A DNA stretch of 64,000 nt from Pteria penguin (taxonomy: Eukaryota > Mollusca > Bivalvia > Pterioida > Pteriidae): assembly GCA_035048485.1 (NCBI GenBank), contig CM068588.1:1922001-1986000 (forward strand), written 5' to 3'. Shown in pieces: positions 9,181-21,104 of the stretch. The translations under genes were made by a program, and so were the position numbers. The stretch's first letter is position 1. Every line of letters starts with the position of its first letter. The notes beneath the pieces are model-generated. The model searched no databases and was not told where the DNA came from. It saw only the letters and a list, made by a program, of their open reading frames with translations.

Positions 9181-12100
9181 TATCATTAGTTTTATCCTTG
9201 TAGTCTCTAGCATATCCATAATGTTCATTTTCTTTTAAGCAGTTCATACGGTCCTTGTTTGATTGAAAAAATCTCCCAAAAGGTTCTTTGTCACTATAAC
9301 ACTGTTGGAACACGTTATCCACGGCTTGACTGGCAGTGGCTTTGGTAACGTTACTCACTGTTAATACAGCTTTCAATGCCATGTTTCTTGCACAATCCTG
9401 AAATAAAAATGAAAAATATTGTAAATACTGTAAAACATCCGAACAACTAAATGATGTAAACTTAAGCTTTCTATTTCTAAGTTTTTTCGTTTGTATGTTT
9501 TCTGTTTGTAAGTTTTCCGTTTGTAAGTTTTCTGTTTGTAAGCTTTCTGTTTGTAAGTTTTCTGTTTGTATGTTTTCCGTTTGTAAGTTTTCTGTTTTCG
9601 GTTTTTCGTTTGTAAGTTTTCTGTTTTCCGTTTGTAAGTTTTCTGTTTATTTTTTATATGTCACATCAAGATTGCTTTATTGTCCCATTTGCATAATGCT
9701 AAAAGATCAGTGTTTGGGGAAAATTTAGACAAATTTTAGGAAAACTCAATGAAATTTCCATTAGGAAGGGTCCTTTTAACCGACCTGATTTGAAGAAAAT
9801 AAAAACACTGCTATCCTTATAATATCCATGGAGAATAAGATTACTCATGGTTATTATAGTCATGGAGAATGAGATACTTACCCTATGGTTGTAATATCCA
9901 TGAAGAATGAGATAGCCATGGTTATTATATTCATGGAGAATGAGATACTTACCCTATGGTTGTTATATCCATGGAGAATGAGATACCCATGGTTATTATA
10001 TTCATGGAGAATGAGATACTTACCCTATGGTTGTAATATCCATGGAGAATGAGATACCCATGGTTATTATAGTCATGGAGAATGAGATACTTACCCTATG
10101 GTTGTTACATCCATGGAGAATGAGATACCCATGGTTATTATATTCATGGAGAATGAGATACTTACACTATGGTTGTAATATCCATGGAGAATGAGATACC
10201 CATGGTTATTATATTCATGGAGAATGAGATACTTACCCTATGGTTGTAATATCCATGGAGAATGAGATACCCATGGTTATTATATTCATGGAGAATGAGA
10301 TACTTACACTATGGTTATAATATCCATGGAGAATGAGATACCCATGGTTATTATATTCATGGAGAATGAGATACTTACCCTATGGTTGTTATATCCATGG
10401 AGAATGAGATACCCATGGTTATTATATTCATGGAGAATGAGATACTTACCCTATGGTTGTAATATCCATGGAGAATGAGATACCCATGGTTATTATATTC
10501 ATGGAGAATGAGATACTTACCCTATGGTTGTAATATCCATGGAGAATGAGATACCCATGGTTATTATATTCATGGAGAATGAGATACTTACCCTATGGTT
10601 ATAATACCCATGGAGAATGAGATACCCATGGTTATTATATTCATGAAGAATGAGATACTTACCCTATGGTTGTAATACCCATGGAGAAGAGCTTCGGACA
10701 ATGAACACTTTGTGAAGGCCGCTGCCCTTATCTAAAATCATTTGACGAAATGTAAATATATCTAAGAAATATATTAAACAATCAGCAGAGACAATCAGCA
10801 GAGACAATGCTTTTGTTTCAAGAAAGAGATGAGATTTATATTACATTTAATGTGGACCTCTGAAAGACATCACAGCTTAATAGCAAAAGAGAAATAAATC
10901 AATATTAACTACTTCCTGTAAATGAATATAAGTAAGACTTAATTGATATAACATTTTGACCTAATTCTGAGTGAGAGTGACCTTGACATATTCTACCAGT
11001 AATATCATCAAATTTTCTTTACTTCCACAGCTAATTCTTATGTATTCACATATGAGAGGACCTGACAAAAACACCTTTAGATAACTCCTGGAAATGACAA
11101 TTTGATTTTACTTTAAGTTACAGTAACCTTAGAATTTAGGCTTCCACATCTTCTGTATTTCAACAAAATTTGAGGAAAATCGATGACTTCAAATATCAAT
11201 GCACTAGATGGATGGTACCATCATTTGATCTTAGACCTTTAACATTACTGATTAAACCTTACCTCTGTACATGCTAAATGGTTCAAGTTCGAAAAGTCGA
11301 CTTTTGAGCGGCATTTGTCGAAGGCATGGATGAGTTCGTGTACAAGAGTCCTACACTGGTCTGTGGCTGTGCTGGCATTATTCATACATATCACAACCTG
11401 TCAGAAAAGTGACTTTCAACAAGTATGCCACATACAAGCTGATTTACACATATATAAAATACAAACTTTTGAGACAATAATTACTGTGCCATACTCTGAT
11501 ATCTCTTCCAATTCGTATCTTCTCAATAACGGTGAAAGAAATCTAAAATCTACAACTAAATCTTTGGCTTTAAAGAAATAAAATGGCTGACCTCTCAACA
11601 TTTCCAGAGAGAAAATGGAACCACAAACTGTCAGAGGAGAGAACTGATAAGCACACTAGTTATCAATACTAACACTGCCATTGATTCTTATCATCCGAGT
11701 TAAGGTGATGCTTGAACTTTGTTGTTTATTTCACTTCTATGGTGACAGCATCTGCCTGATGTATTGCATACAAATTTCAACCTATGACAAATCTTTTGTA
11801 TGCAACAGGGTCTCAGTTTTTACTGGTTCGTCAGAGGTACACCGATGAATTGTCAAGACAAACTCAAAACCCAAAACCTTTTAGCACCATGTCAAGCATT
11901 CTACCAATACCGCTTATCTACACCGATCTCTGGAATGGAATCACTACCAGTGACATGATACAATGGCCTACTCTGCTACAGAGCTCTTGATTCTGATAAA
12001 GGTTACATGTAACCCATCTGACAGCTAATACATGTAACCCCTCTGACAGCTAATACATGTGACCCCTCTGACAGCTAATACATGTAATCCCTCTGTCAGC

Positions 12101-13643
12101 TAATACATGTGACCCCTCTGACAGCTAATACATGTAATCCCTCTGTCAGCTAATATGTAACCCCTCTGACAGCTTACATTTAACCCTCTGACAGCTAACA
12201 TGTGGCCCTCTCACAGCTAATACATGTAATCCCTCTGACAGCTAATACATGTAACCCCTCTGACAGCTAATACATGTAACCCCTCTGACAGCTAATACAT
12301 GTAACCCTCTGACAGCTAATACATGTAACCCCTCTGACAGCTTACATGTAACCCCTCTCACAGCTAATACATGTAATCCTTCTGACAGCTAACATGTAAC
12401 CCTCTCACAGCTAATACATGTAATCCCTCCAACAGCTAATAATGTAACCCCTCTGACAGCTAATACATGTAAATACTCTGACAGCTAATACATGTGACCC
12501 CTCTGACAGCTAATACATGTAACCCTCTGACAGCTAATACATGTAACCCCTCTGACAGCTAATACATGTAACCCTTCTCTGACAGCTTACATGTGACCCC
12601 TCTGAGAGCTAACATGTAACCCCTCTCACAGCTAATACATGTAATCCCTCTGACAGTTAATACATGTGACCCCTCTTAAAGCTTACATGTAACCCCCAAC
12701 AGCTTACATGTAACCCCTCTGACAGTTAACATGTAACCCCTCTCACAGCTTACATGTAACCCCTCTGACAGCTAATACATGTAACCCCTCTGACAGCTTA
12801 CATGTAACCCCTCTGACAGCTAATACATGTAACCCCTCTGACAGCTAATACATGTAACCCCTCTGACAGCTAATACATGTAACCCCTCTGACAGCTAATA
12901 CATGTAACCCCTCTGACAGCTAATACATGTAACCCCTCTGACAGCTAATACATGTTACCCATCTGACAGCTAATACATGTAACCCCTTTGACAGTTAATA
13001 CATGTACCCCTCTGACAGGTAATACATGTTACCCCTCTGACAGCATACATGTAACCCATCTGACAGCATACATGTAACCCATCTGACAGCTAATACATGT
13101 TACCCCTCTGACAGCTAATACATGTAATCCCTCTGTCAGCTAATACATGTAACCCCTCTGACAGCTAACATGTAACCCCTGACAGCTTACATGTAACCCT
13201 TCTGACATAGCCAAGTCACATAGAAATTATATCCCTTGCTACATGTATCAACTCACTTGATTTGTTTCGACATCAAACCCTCCCATAATCCCTCCAACAC
13301 AGTCTTCGCATGATAGATGGCGCCTCAAATTCAATTTACTGAAAAATATACAAAATAAAATAAGGAATAAATAACTTTGTTGCACAGTTGTGAATGATAT
13401 GTGCTTTCTATGTATATTTGGATATGTATATATTGAAGAAATACATTTATCTTCATCAATATTGTTTTACAATGCCATAAAACGTTTTAGTACTGGGGGA
13501 TTAGATATAGGGCATGTTCAGCTGCATTGTTGGGAGACATAACACAAGACAATACATGTACAAGTACTTTGTTGTGATCTTATTAATGAATGCATACCAG
13601 CCATATTCTTCTAATGCTCTGGTCAGGATACGTAACTCTGGAT
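9176..13643 (-). CDS. ATP23: ATP23 mitochondrial inner membrane metallopeptidase (five exons; N-terminus missing)
   Basis: ATP23 (M76 family; human XRCC6BP1/KUB3) acts in the intermembrane space. In yeast it matures Atp6 and assists ATP synthase Fo assembly. Minus-strand exons: 13598-13643 ([14 protein letters not shown]), 13257-13338 (RRHLSCEDC...GGFD), 11263-11397 (VVICMNNA...[13 protein letters not shown]...HLACTE), 10663-10731 (IRAA...YYNHR) and 9176-9397 ([11 protein letters not shown]...KEPFGRFF). All have AG/GT borders and compatible phases. The HEXXH zinc site is HELIH and SCEDC is the conserved Cys pair. About 183 residues are seen against about 246 in human. Exons for the N-terminal 60 or so residues must lie above 13643; I found none. 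The segment between IRAA and the next conserved Cys is shorter than in human. Introns carry minisatellites, one made of copies of an exon border. Confidence 0.93.
9482..9655. repeat. 15-bp minisatellite in ATP23 intron
   Basis: Repeats of GTTTTCTGTTTGTAA with C/T variants (about 11 units), degenerating at the right edge. The 15-bp period creates a spurious FSVCK-repeat ORF. Confidence 0.9.
9656..9797 (+). repeat. Dispersed repeat, copy 1 (with 41594-41758)
   Basis: Shared blocks with the GLYCTK intron copy are GTCCCAT-TGCATA-TGCT, AAATTTAGACAAATTTT, TCAATGAAATTTCCAT and GACCTGATTTGA. Similarity covers about 120 bp in the same orientation. Confidence 0.8.
9836..10680. repeat. 71-bp minisatellite built from an ATP23 exon-intron border
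   Basis: Twelve GTAAGT sites (minus strand) sit exactly 71 bp apart on average, from the authentic donor at 10663/10662 down to 9881. Each unit holds a CCATGGATATTACAACCATA copy of the exon end plus the donor, and a second, diverged half without GTAAGT (CCATGAATATAATAACCATG). Two units have A in place of C beside the donor, but all keep GTAAGT. Confidence 0.93.
11721..11800 (-). mobile_element. Fragment of family 2 SINE (3' part)
   Basis: TATGGTGACAGCATCTGCCT and GATGTATTGCATACAAATTT match the 3' part of the SINEs at 7686-7956 and 58417-58697. The tRNA-like head is missing. Confidence 0.6.
12001..13206. repeat. 25-bp minisatellite in ATP23 intron
   Basis: About 47 units of TAATACATGTAACCCCTCTG plus ACAGC, with shortened variants (CTTACATGTAACCCC) and C-to-T changes. 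It fills most of the intron between the GGFD and HELIH exons and stops about 50 bp short of the donor at 13257. Confidence 0.95.
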
Positions 13644-13849
13644 CTGTTTATAAAGATACAGAACAATAGAATTTTATAAAGTATATACATTATGTATTAA
13701 CAAAGTCAACTTGCTGCAAAAAGGTACATACAGAATGACAAATATTATTTTCATTTATGGGGTGTTCATAAATTGACAGGAATAAAATTCTGTAGTGTGA
13801 TACAAAGTGTTCAAGCTGCAATTCTAAAATTAAAGCCCACTTTTTCCTT

Positions 13850-13935
13850 TCTCTACTATTTCTCTTTTCTTTCCTTTATTTTTTTATTTTTTCTGTTTTC
13901 TTTTTCTTCATTTTTTTTTTTGGTCCATGTATTTT
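13850..13935. repeat. T-rich low-complexity tract
   Basis: Pyrimidine-rich (TTTCT/TTTTT) segment just above the first recognised ATP23 exon. Not coding. Confidence 0.7.
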
Positions 13936-14079
13936 TTTGGAAAATGGAGTCTGCTGTTTGGTAGTATATTTCATCACGGAAAAGGGATATTTCACAGTTT
14001 GGTGTAAAACTTGCACAAGAAAAGGAGAGATTTGTGCACATTCAACAGTAGCCCAAATGGAATTTATTTTGTTTTAGTG

Positions 14080-14932
14080 GGAGAAGAGAAGAAGCCAAAA
14101 TAGGAGTGTGGAGAAAAGGGAATAGAAGAATGAGAAAAGTGGGGGATATATGGTGGAAGAAGAGAGGGTGCCAAATCAGGAGGGAAGAGAAAAGGGGATG
14201 GGAGAATGAGAAAAGTGGGGGATATATGGTGGAAGAAGAGAGGGTGCCAAATCAGGAGGGAAGAGAAAAGGGGATGGGAGAATGAGAAAAGTGGGGGATA
14301 TATGGTGGAAGAAGAAAGGGTTCCAAATCAGGAGGGAAGAGAAAAAGGGATGAGAGAATGAGAAAAGAAGAAGTATGAGGTGGTAGGAGGGAGGGAGCCA
14401 AAAAAGAAAGGATATGAGAGAAATGGGAGTGGGAGAATTAGAGAAGTGGAAGTATGGAGTGGGAGGAGGGGGGAAGCCAAAATAGAAGGGATAGGAGAGA
14501 AATGGGAGTGGGAGAATTAGAAAAGTGTGAGCAGAGGGTGGGAGGAGGGAAGGTAGGGAAAATAGGAGTGGAAAAAGGGGGAAGGGAGAATGAGGAAAGT
14601 GGGGGATATAGGGTGGAAGGAGGGAGGGAGCAAAAATAGGAGGGTGGAAAAAAGGGGATGGGTGGATTAGAAATGTGGAACAGTGGTGAAAGGGAGTGGG
14701 AGAATAAGACAAGTGGGAATTATGGGATGGAAGAAGGAAAGAATAGGGAGGGACCCAAAACAGGAGGGGCAGGGGAGAAATGGAGGTGGAAGATTAAGAA
14801 AATGGGGGTATAGAGGAGAGGGAGAGAAGCCACAAGGGGGTAGGAGTCAATATTGGAGGGACAAAGGAGAAGGGAAATGCAAGAATGAAAAAAGAGGGGA
14901 TATGGGGGGGGGGGGGGGGGGGGGGTATCCAT
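14080..14932. repeat. Polypurine minisatellite ending in a poly-G run
   Basis: Almost exclusively A and G on the plus strand for about 850 bp, with imperfect units of about 75 bp (AGAAAAGTGGGGGATATATG, then GGAAGAAG). It ends in an uninterrupted run of about 20 G at 14907-14926. The Pro/Phe/Ser-rich 178-codon minus ORF is a translation of the tract. Confidence 0.9.
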
Positions 14933-14939
14933 CATCTTT

Positions 14940-16199
14940 CCATTTCTGTTGTACCCAACCAATGTATATATGTATATAATAAAATAGTCATTATGAATAT
15001 TCCAAGTACATTTCATCAACTGCCATATTTTTTTATAGGATAACAAGTTAACATTTTAGGAACGGTCCGGTTAGTTACCGATTTAGCTGTTTTTGCAAAC
15101 CCCGTCTGGGATTTGCATATTACTTTGATGTCTAATCTGGAAATGCGCATGTGCGACATGATTATGCTGCATGCTGGGAAACATAGCCTCCAAAAGTAGT
15201 TGCTTTACTTTACGAGGTCAGACAGTATAAGTTTTGTATTGTCCATGACATCGATATTTCTAATGCGCTTAAAAGGAAAAGGAATGAAGAAGAATGCCCT
15301 TGCTTTCAAAGGCAATGCTCATTACTAAATCAATGTTACAGTTAAGCGTTCCAAACGAATAGTATTTACCGTACTTTCAAACGCAGAGAGGAGTATATGA
15401 GGATAGAGCTTTTATAGGATAGACATTATGACTTGGGGGTGATTTTCTTTAGTGAATGCATATAAATGATAAATAAGTCTTACATGCAATGTATTCTAAA
15501 AATAAAAAAAATACTTTAAAATACTTATTTCTAGATAAATTAGTGGATGCCACATAAACATGTATAAATATGAAGGATATTCATATTTTTGGAAATCAAC
15601 ATTCGCGTAACCTTTCCCACAGCAGCAGTGGAATAATCCAACAGAATTTTCCCGCGTAATACTAATTAGATGTTCGTACCTTTTAGCGTATGTACATTAT
15701 CTAGCTATAGAAAATCTCGAAAAGTTCCGAGTAAATGAAGGCGGAGTATCAAAGATTTCTAGCAGTTTAATTGGTGGAGCAATTACTGCGCAGTTTGTAG
15801 CATTCTTTATACTTATGCAAACTTCCCCCGCGATTATTTGGGCACAAGAGGCCTCGACGGGGAGTTCGTGTTCTTTAGGTGTTGAAGTTGGTGGAGCAAG
15901 TACTGCGTGGTTTGTATGATTTCTTCCATGTCTAACTGTACGAAATGTCTAAACGGTGACATCCCGACGAATATGGTCAGCTTTCCCAACCCGAGTTTAA
16001 ACATAAATAAACATTAGAAAGGAGGTATTAACTATTATTTAGACAACAGCCTAGCTAACATCATACAAAAGGGTCTTCATTTTAAACTGACCCACAAGTA
16101 CCATTTTCCTCGCAATTAAAAATGCTACAGGGTTTGCACTCTAAGCTTTTTTTAAAGCTAAGCTTGTAGTATTACTGCTACATGCAGTGTCCACGCTTG
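14940..16199. other. Unique-looking AT-rich region
   Basis: No gene recognised; the missing ATP23 5' exon or exons could lie here or further right. A short direct repeat occurs: TTGGTGGAGCAATTACTGCG at 15770 and TTGGTGGAGCAAGTACTGCG at 15889. Confidence 0.4.
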
Positions 16200-16201
16200 T
16201 A

Positions 16202-16821
16202 CAGTACTGGTGCTGTAGCAGTTTCCGGACTATAGCAGTTTCCGGTCGTCTCGTTATTTGTGATACTTCCAACAACTATATTTGCCTATTGTTCATCAAA
16301 TCACCAAAATTGTTCATATTCATTATCGTATGCAAAAGTTTAGCTCAGTTTTGAAGAAATAAATATAATTTCCACCTTACTTTCTGTGTCTGTATTGTGT
16401 TGTTGTATTTCTCGCGTTGGGGATGTGATGTCAGCCTACCGGAAAGCAAGTCTAATTATTTGGCAAGACTGTGTAACATTTATTAAAATTCCTGTGACTG
16501 TTGATTTACTATTTATCCTTTATTAATGTATGTCTATTTAACGATGATGTTAACATCCCATACTGAGCCCCAATACTGCATTAAACGTCAAGACCGGAAA
16601 CTGCTACAGTAAATAAAGAAAAGTGATATCGAAACCTCGTGTGGAAAAAGGACTCGATTGAACAAAAAGACACCTAAATGTTGATTTTTTTTTACATTTT
16701 TAATTATCTTTATAGTCAATCATTATTTTTGCCAATTATCAAATATTTCCGTAGTGTAAAAAGATAGATATCGACCAAAAACACCCCAAAACGTCCGGAA
16801 ACTGCTACAGCACCAGTACTA
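16202..16821. mobile_element. TIR element, mariner-like (620 bp)
   Basis: A 28-bp inverted repeat beginning AGTACTGGTGCTGTAGCAGT (16203) is perfectly matched at 16793-16820. A second inverted pair is nested inside (TAGCAGTTTCCGGTC near 16233; GACCGGAAACTGCTA near 16591). TA flanks both ends if the right terminal base is mutated. No transposase ORF. The ends resemble those at 24489-25055. Confidence 0.8.
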
Positions 16822-18835
16822 TATATCTACATATACTTGATAAATTACAGTCGTGGGAATTTTAATAAACATACATTTAAATAAACACCTAGCAATATTT
16901 TCCTCGCATGCTTTCTGATTCCTTGATAAATGCATAGACATAGATCTTTGATATGACTGGTCCAGTAGGTCCTACTTTCATTTTCAAATTAACAGTAGAC
17001 TGGAGTTACCTGCTCTTGCTTGCTATCGCAATTTTAAGATCTAGACAGGCATTGCCAGTCTAAATTAATAGTGGACCCGACTGAGGTACGGCGTAAACAC
17101 CTGAACGGACGAAAAGGAGGCTTAATGTTTAAGAAGATTTTTTTTTCATTTAAAATATTATATTAAAATAAAAATAATCTGCCACAGTAATTAACTTGAA
17201 ATCCAATGTGTATATCAGAGACATATATACACATGTGTATATATGTCTCTATCTTCTGTCTAGATCGTAAAATATCTTCACGCAGCGATGGTAGAATGGA
17301 CCCACATGGAGATTTGCCGAAAATTACTTTTGTTTCGATGTAAAATATGTAATTGTAGACACAAAGCATGGGTGGATCCCCTTTCTGAATATTCATTGGG
17401 GGCGGCCCCTTTTTCGACAAACTTTGTGGATCCGTATCTGAACTACAGCTAGACTGGACCTACACGACATCAGTGCTATAAAACAAGCAGTTTGATAACT
17501 GTAATGCGGACAAATGTGATAAGTAAAATCTGGGGTCATCCCATGATTATCAGACGTCCAGGAAGAGTAAGCTTATGTAGGCCTGCCACATCCGCCAAAC
17601 TCCATGATTATCTAAATATGGCATATTATAGAATATCACCGAAATCAAACAAACGTTAAATAAACCATGTAATGTTAGACCGATCGGGTCATACCTCACA
17701 AACCATTCCCTAAAAATGTTATGGAATTGATGTGGTTTTGAATTTTGTCGCGCGGCTAAAAATCAGCGAGCGTTCTATCTCTCGATTCATTCTCTGTGAG
17801 TTTTTATCCGGGTATTTCAACTTAAATATATTGACACCTGATTGTGTAAATTATACTGGACTTTTTTGGGCCGGCACGAGCCGGCCAATTTACTGATTTA
17901 ACTTTGGAGAAAACACTGTGATTTACTGCTGCCAGGCAGACTCTGTAAAGTACTATGATTCACTGCGGTATTACTTTGTTTACTAGATATCATCTTGGTC
18001 ACTAAAGGTCATTAACACGCTTGACAAATACGTTACGTTCACATCCTTTGTACATATTATCGTGAAAAATTTTTTCCTGTTATTATAAGAGCAGAAAATT
18101 ATGACATCATCGTTGCGGCGCTATTTATAGATATGTATATACGGCGATGCTGTGCTCAATGTTTATTTTATTTTTAGAAACCTTGCTATACGCGATAGTA
18201 TAGAAGGGATTACCGGAGAGGTTGAGTTTACCGAAAAGATCGTAAAATCTACCGAAAAGAAAATTACAGAATAAAAATTTACCAGTATTTCCTCTGATTA
18301 TAATTATAAGTGATCACTGAAGAAATTGTATTCTAAGACGTATATGTAAACTTATACTAAACAATGATACATAAAATGAAGCATACAAAAATATGTTTTA
18401 AAACTTCATAAAAACAAATTTTCTACGATATTTTTATAGGTTAATTGTACAACAAAATGATTACTTAAAGATAATTAAAGACAACAGGTCATGTTTGAAA
18501 TCATTATCACTAATTATGTAGATATGAAGTTTGAATTAAAGTTTTCATAGAAATTAGTATGAAATAGCAAGACAATTAAAAGTAATTCAAAATAATACAA
18601 ACTGTTTTGATACTACTACTTTAAACCTTTTTGTTCAAAATTCCAAAAGTATAATAGGTAAAAAAAAAATCCCAATGAATTTTTAAACTTAAACTGTAAC
18701 ATTTAAATTCAAATTTTTATTCTTTGGTTTGATTTCATTGTAATATTCTTAATTTGGATTCAGTCAATAATATTGAAAGGTATTTTGAATTTAAAGAGAT
18801 TTAAGATTTTAAGAGAAACAACACAAACACTCTTT
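16822..18835. other. AT-rich region without recognised gene
   Basis: The only structure noted is a short GC hairpin at 17871-17888, GGCCGGC-ACGA-GCCGGCC, following a T run. It is too isolated to name. Confidence 0.4.
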
Positions 18836-18841
18836 GCCGCA

Positions 18842-18870
18842 AATTTTCGGCCTCCTGGCCTTTATCAAGC
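18842..18870 (-). ncRNA. Degenerate hammerhead-ribozyme-like core
   Basis: On the minus strand TTGATAAAGGCCAGGAGGCC is followed by GAAAA. This parallels the hammerhead core CUGAUGA - stem II - GAAA, with GGCC/GGCC as stem II and an AGGA loop. Two core positions differ (C3 to U, G8 to A), so cleavage is unlikely. Such cores occur in Penelope-like and other retroelements. The reading is tentative. Confidence 0.3.
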
Positions 18871-18873
18871 AAT

Positions 18874-18993
18874 TGTTAGAAAAGTAACGAAGAACTATGT
18901 AACATCCATCTTTACATGTCTAATATCAACAAGCTTGTTGATATTAGACATGTAAAGATGGATGTTACATAGTTCTTCGTTACTTTTCTAACA
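18874..18993. repeat. Perfect 120-bp palindrome
   Basis: Two 60-bp arms, 18874-18933 and 18934-18993, are exact reverse complements with no spacer, centred on AAGCTT. The symmetry breaks at 18873/18994. One outer flank holds the hammerhead-like core, the other does not, so the structure is an inverted duplication of one segment. Confidence 0.97.
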
Positions 18994-20174
18994 GTATCTA
19001 TTTCAATGAATGACCAAAAATCTTGCATGCTAGTCAAATGTTTAGTTTTTTCTATTGTTTATATAAGTGTTTTCCTAGAAAAAAGTTTTTAATCTGATCT
19101 GTATTATTTCTAATCATATTCAAGTATCAGTAAGAAATTTAGAATACAAAAATGAACTTTCAACATACTTGGTGTGTTATACTTGCCCTAGCTAACACAT
19201 AGTGATTTTCATCAATACATTATGTTTATTTCCATCAAAGTGTTATAAATACTTGGCATGAAATGGCTGAACACATAGCATTAACCTTTACTGTCATCTT
19301 GTCTGTCTGTGATAACTAGACATGTATAATGTGCCATGACTTTCCTGCCTGCACAACTAGACAGAAGATGCTTACTCCTCCCTTAAAACTGCTTTCATAT
19401 CTAGATTTCATCGAAATTGCATCTACATTGCACTTTTCAGACCCTTTTTATGTCACCTGCGAAACAAAACATTTGAATCAATTTGTCCGATGTCCATCCG
19501 TCTGTCTGTCAGTCACGCTTTCACATTATTGGTCATAATTTAGTATTAAACATCCATACTTCAAATCAAACTTGCAGGATTGAATTATTACGATGAGGGC
19601 CGAAGGTCAAACTGAGACTGTCAAGGTCATATTCAAGGTCAAATTTATGGGTAAACATATGGCAAGCGACATCGTTTTTGGAGCAATGACTTTTTTTTAA
19701 TTTTCAAAACAATTATACATGTCGCCAAATTACACACTAAGTACTAAGGGCCACGTGCTAAGTATTGACTTGCTAATGGTTTTAAAGTAGTTTCTTGACG
19801 ATATTTTAGGATGCCATTTTTCAGTATGAAGAGGCATTATCCTTTCAAATATTATTCAATCATAACCAACAAATATCACAATTTAACTTTTTTTTCAAAT
19901 TACAGTATTACTTCTAGGAACATATCATAATCAAACTTGTACTGAGCTTATTACATAAAGTCAAAAAAAGAAAACGGTGTTTAAACAACTGTACACTATA
20001 GGTAGGTCGAAACCTATAGTAATGGAAATATAAGTCAGTGAACAATTTGGTTACGGCCCGAAACTTTGACGCTTGCGTCAATAGATTTTCTTGTCGTTAC
20101 TGATTTAAGCCTATAGCCAAACACATCTACAAACCAAACGGTTCAGCTTGAGACATAGATATGCGCTGGCAAAA

Positions 20175-20835
20175 CTGGCATTAGAACTTGAGTCATATAC
20201 TTAAACGAGGTATCCCCACCAGAATTGGCCAATAGTTTCGTAATCTACATTCATTCTGATCGTTTAGAGTTGGGTTATACATGCAGGTGTCAGCATCACA
20301 AGTGGTTGTTACTACATAATTAAAATTCTACCTTTCTACATTGATTGTCAAGGGTGCGGTTATATGCCAACATATTGTCAGACTGACGTTTCGGTTGGCA
20401 AAATCATCACTGTTCAACAAAATGACGATCTTTTTTACATCAAAAATCTTACGAGATTAGGAAATGTTATCATTGCCACCCCAAAACGACGTGTACAGTC
20501 CTGTAGATAACGCCAAAAGGTCTATCTAATTTAGATTCAATTCGCCTTACTGTTGTGGACATATATGATTATTCACGGTATCGCTCGCCAAAACTGATTG
20601 CTCTGGTTTTATATGGCATGAACCCATGCTTAAACGAGGCATAACGAACTGGTCATTTTAATCGTTATTAAGGATGAATTAATACGCTTAAACCAGGTGT
20701 GACCACCAGACATGCCTCTGATCTTTGAGAGTGGGGCATGTCATATTCTTAAACCAGTTATTACCGCCAGAACAACCTGTTCTTAATGATAAAGGTGGAT
20801 GCATATGCTTTAAGCAAGTACAACCACTAGAAGTT
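20175..20835. repeat. Degenerate copies of the 59-bp repeat
   Basis: Scattered units carry a CTTAAAC motif, an ACCACCAGA-like block, GTTGTTCT-like blocks and GGATGCATATGCTT. They are diverged from the tidy 59-bp array at 23740-24160, suggesting one older array later split by the 40-bp array. Confidence 0.6.
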
Positions 20836-21104
20836 GCTGTTGTTCTTCTTTCTTCCTCCATCTAAGTGAGGGACCACATACACGTATGCTGCACTATCTC
20901 ACTGTGATTAAAAACGTGTGCGTGTGGGGGAGCCCACGTATTTACAATCGAAGATTCATTAAAGCATGTGCTGCAGATCATATGGTACTATAAATCATTG
21001 GGTCGTTAAGACCTTGATTGAATCCGTCTCTTTCAGCATTGCTGGCAGATGGTTAAACAGCCTGATGGTGGAGGGAAAGAAAGACTCGCTTTAGATGATG
21101 GTTC

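Noticed and set aside
14176..14712. 178-codon Pro/Phe/Ser-rich minus ORF
   Set aside because: It translates the polypurine minisatellite; no family resemblance.
13660..20000. N-terminal exon or exons of ATP23
   Set aside because: I searched the minus strand for a Lys-Cys helix ending in a phase-1 donor and found no convincing match, so none is reported.
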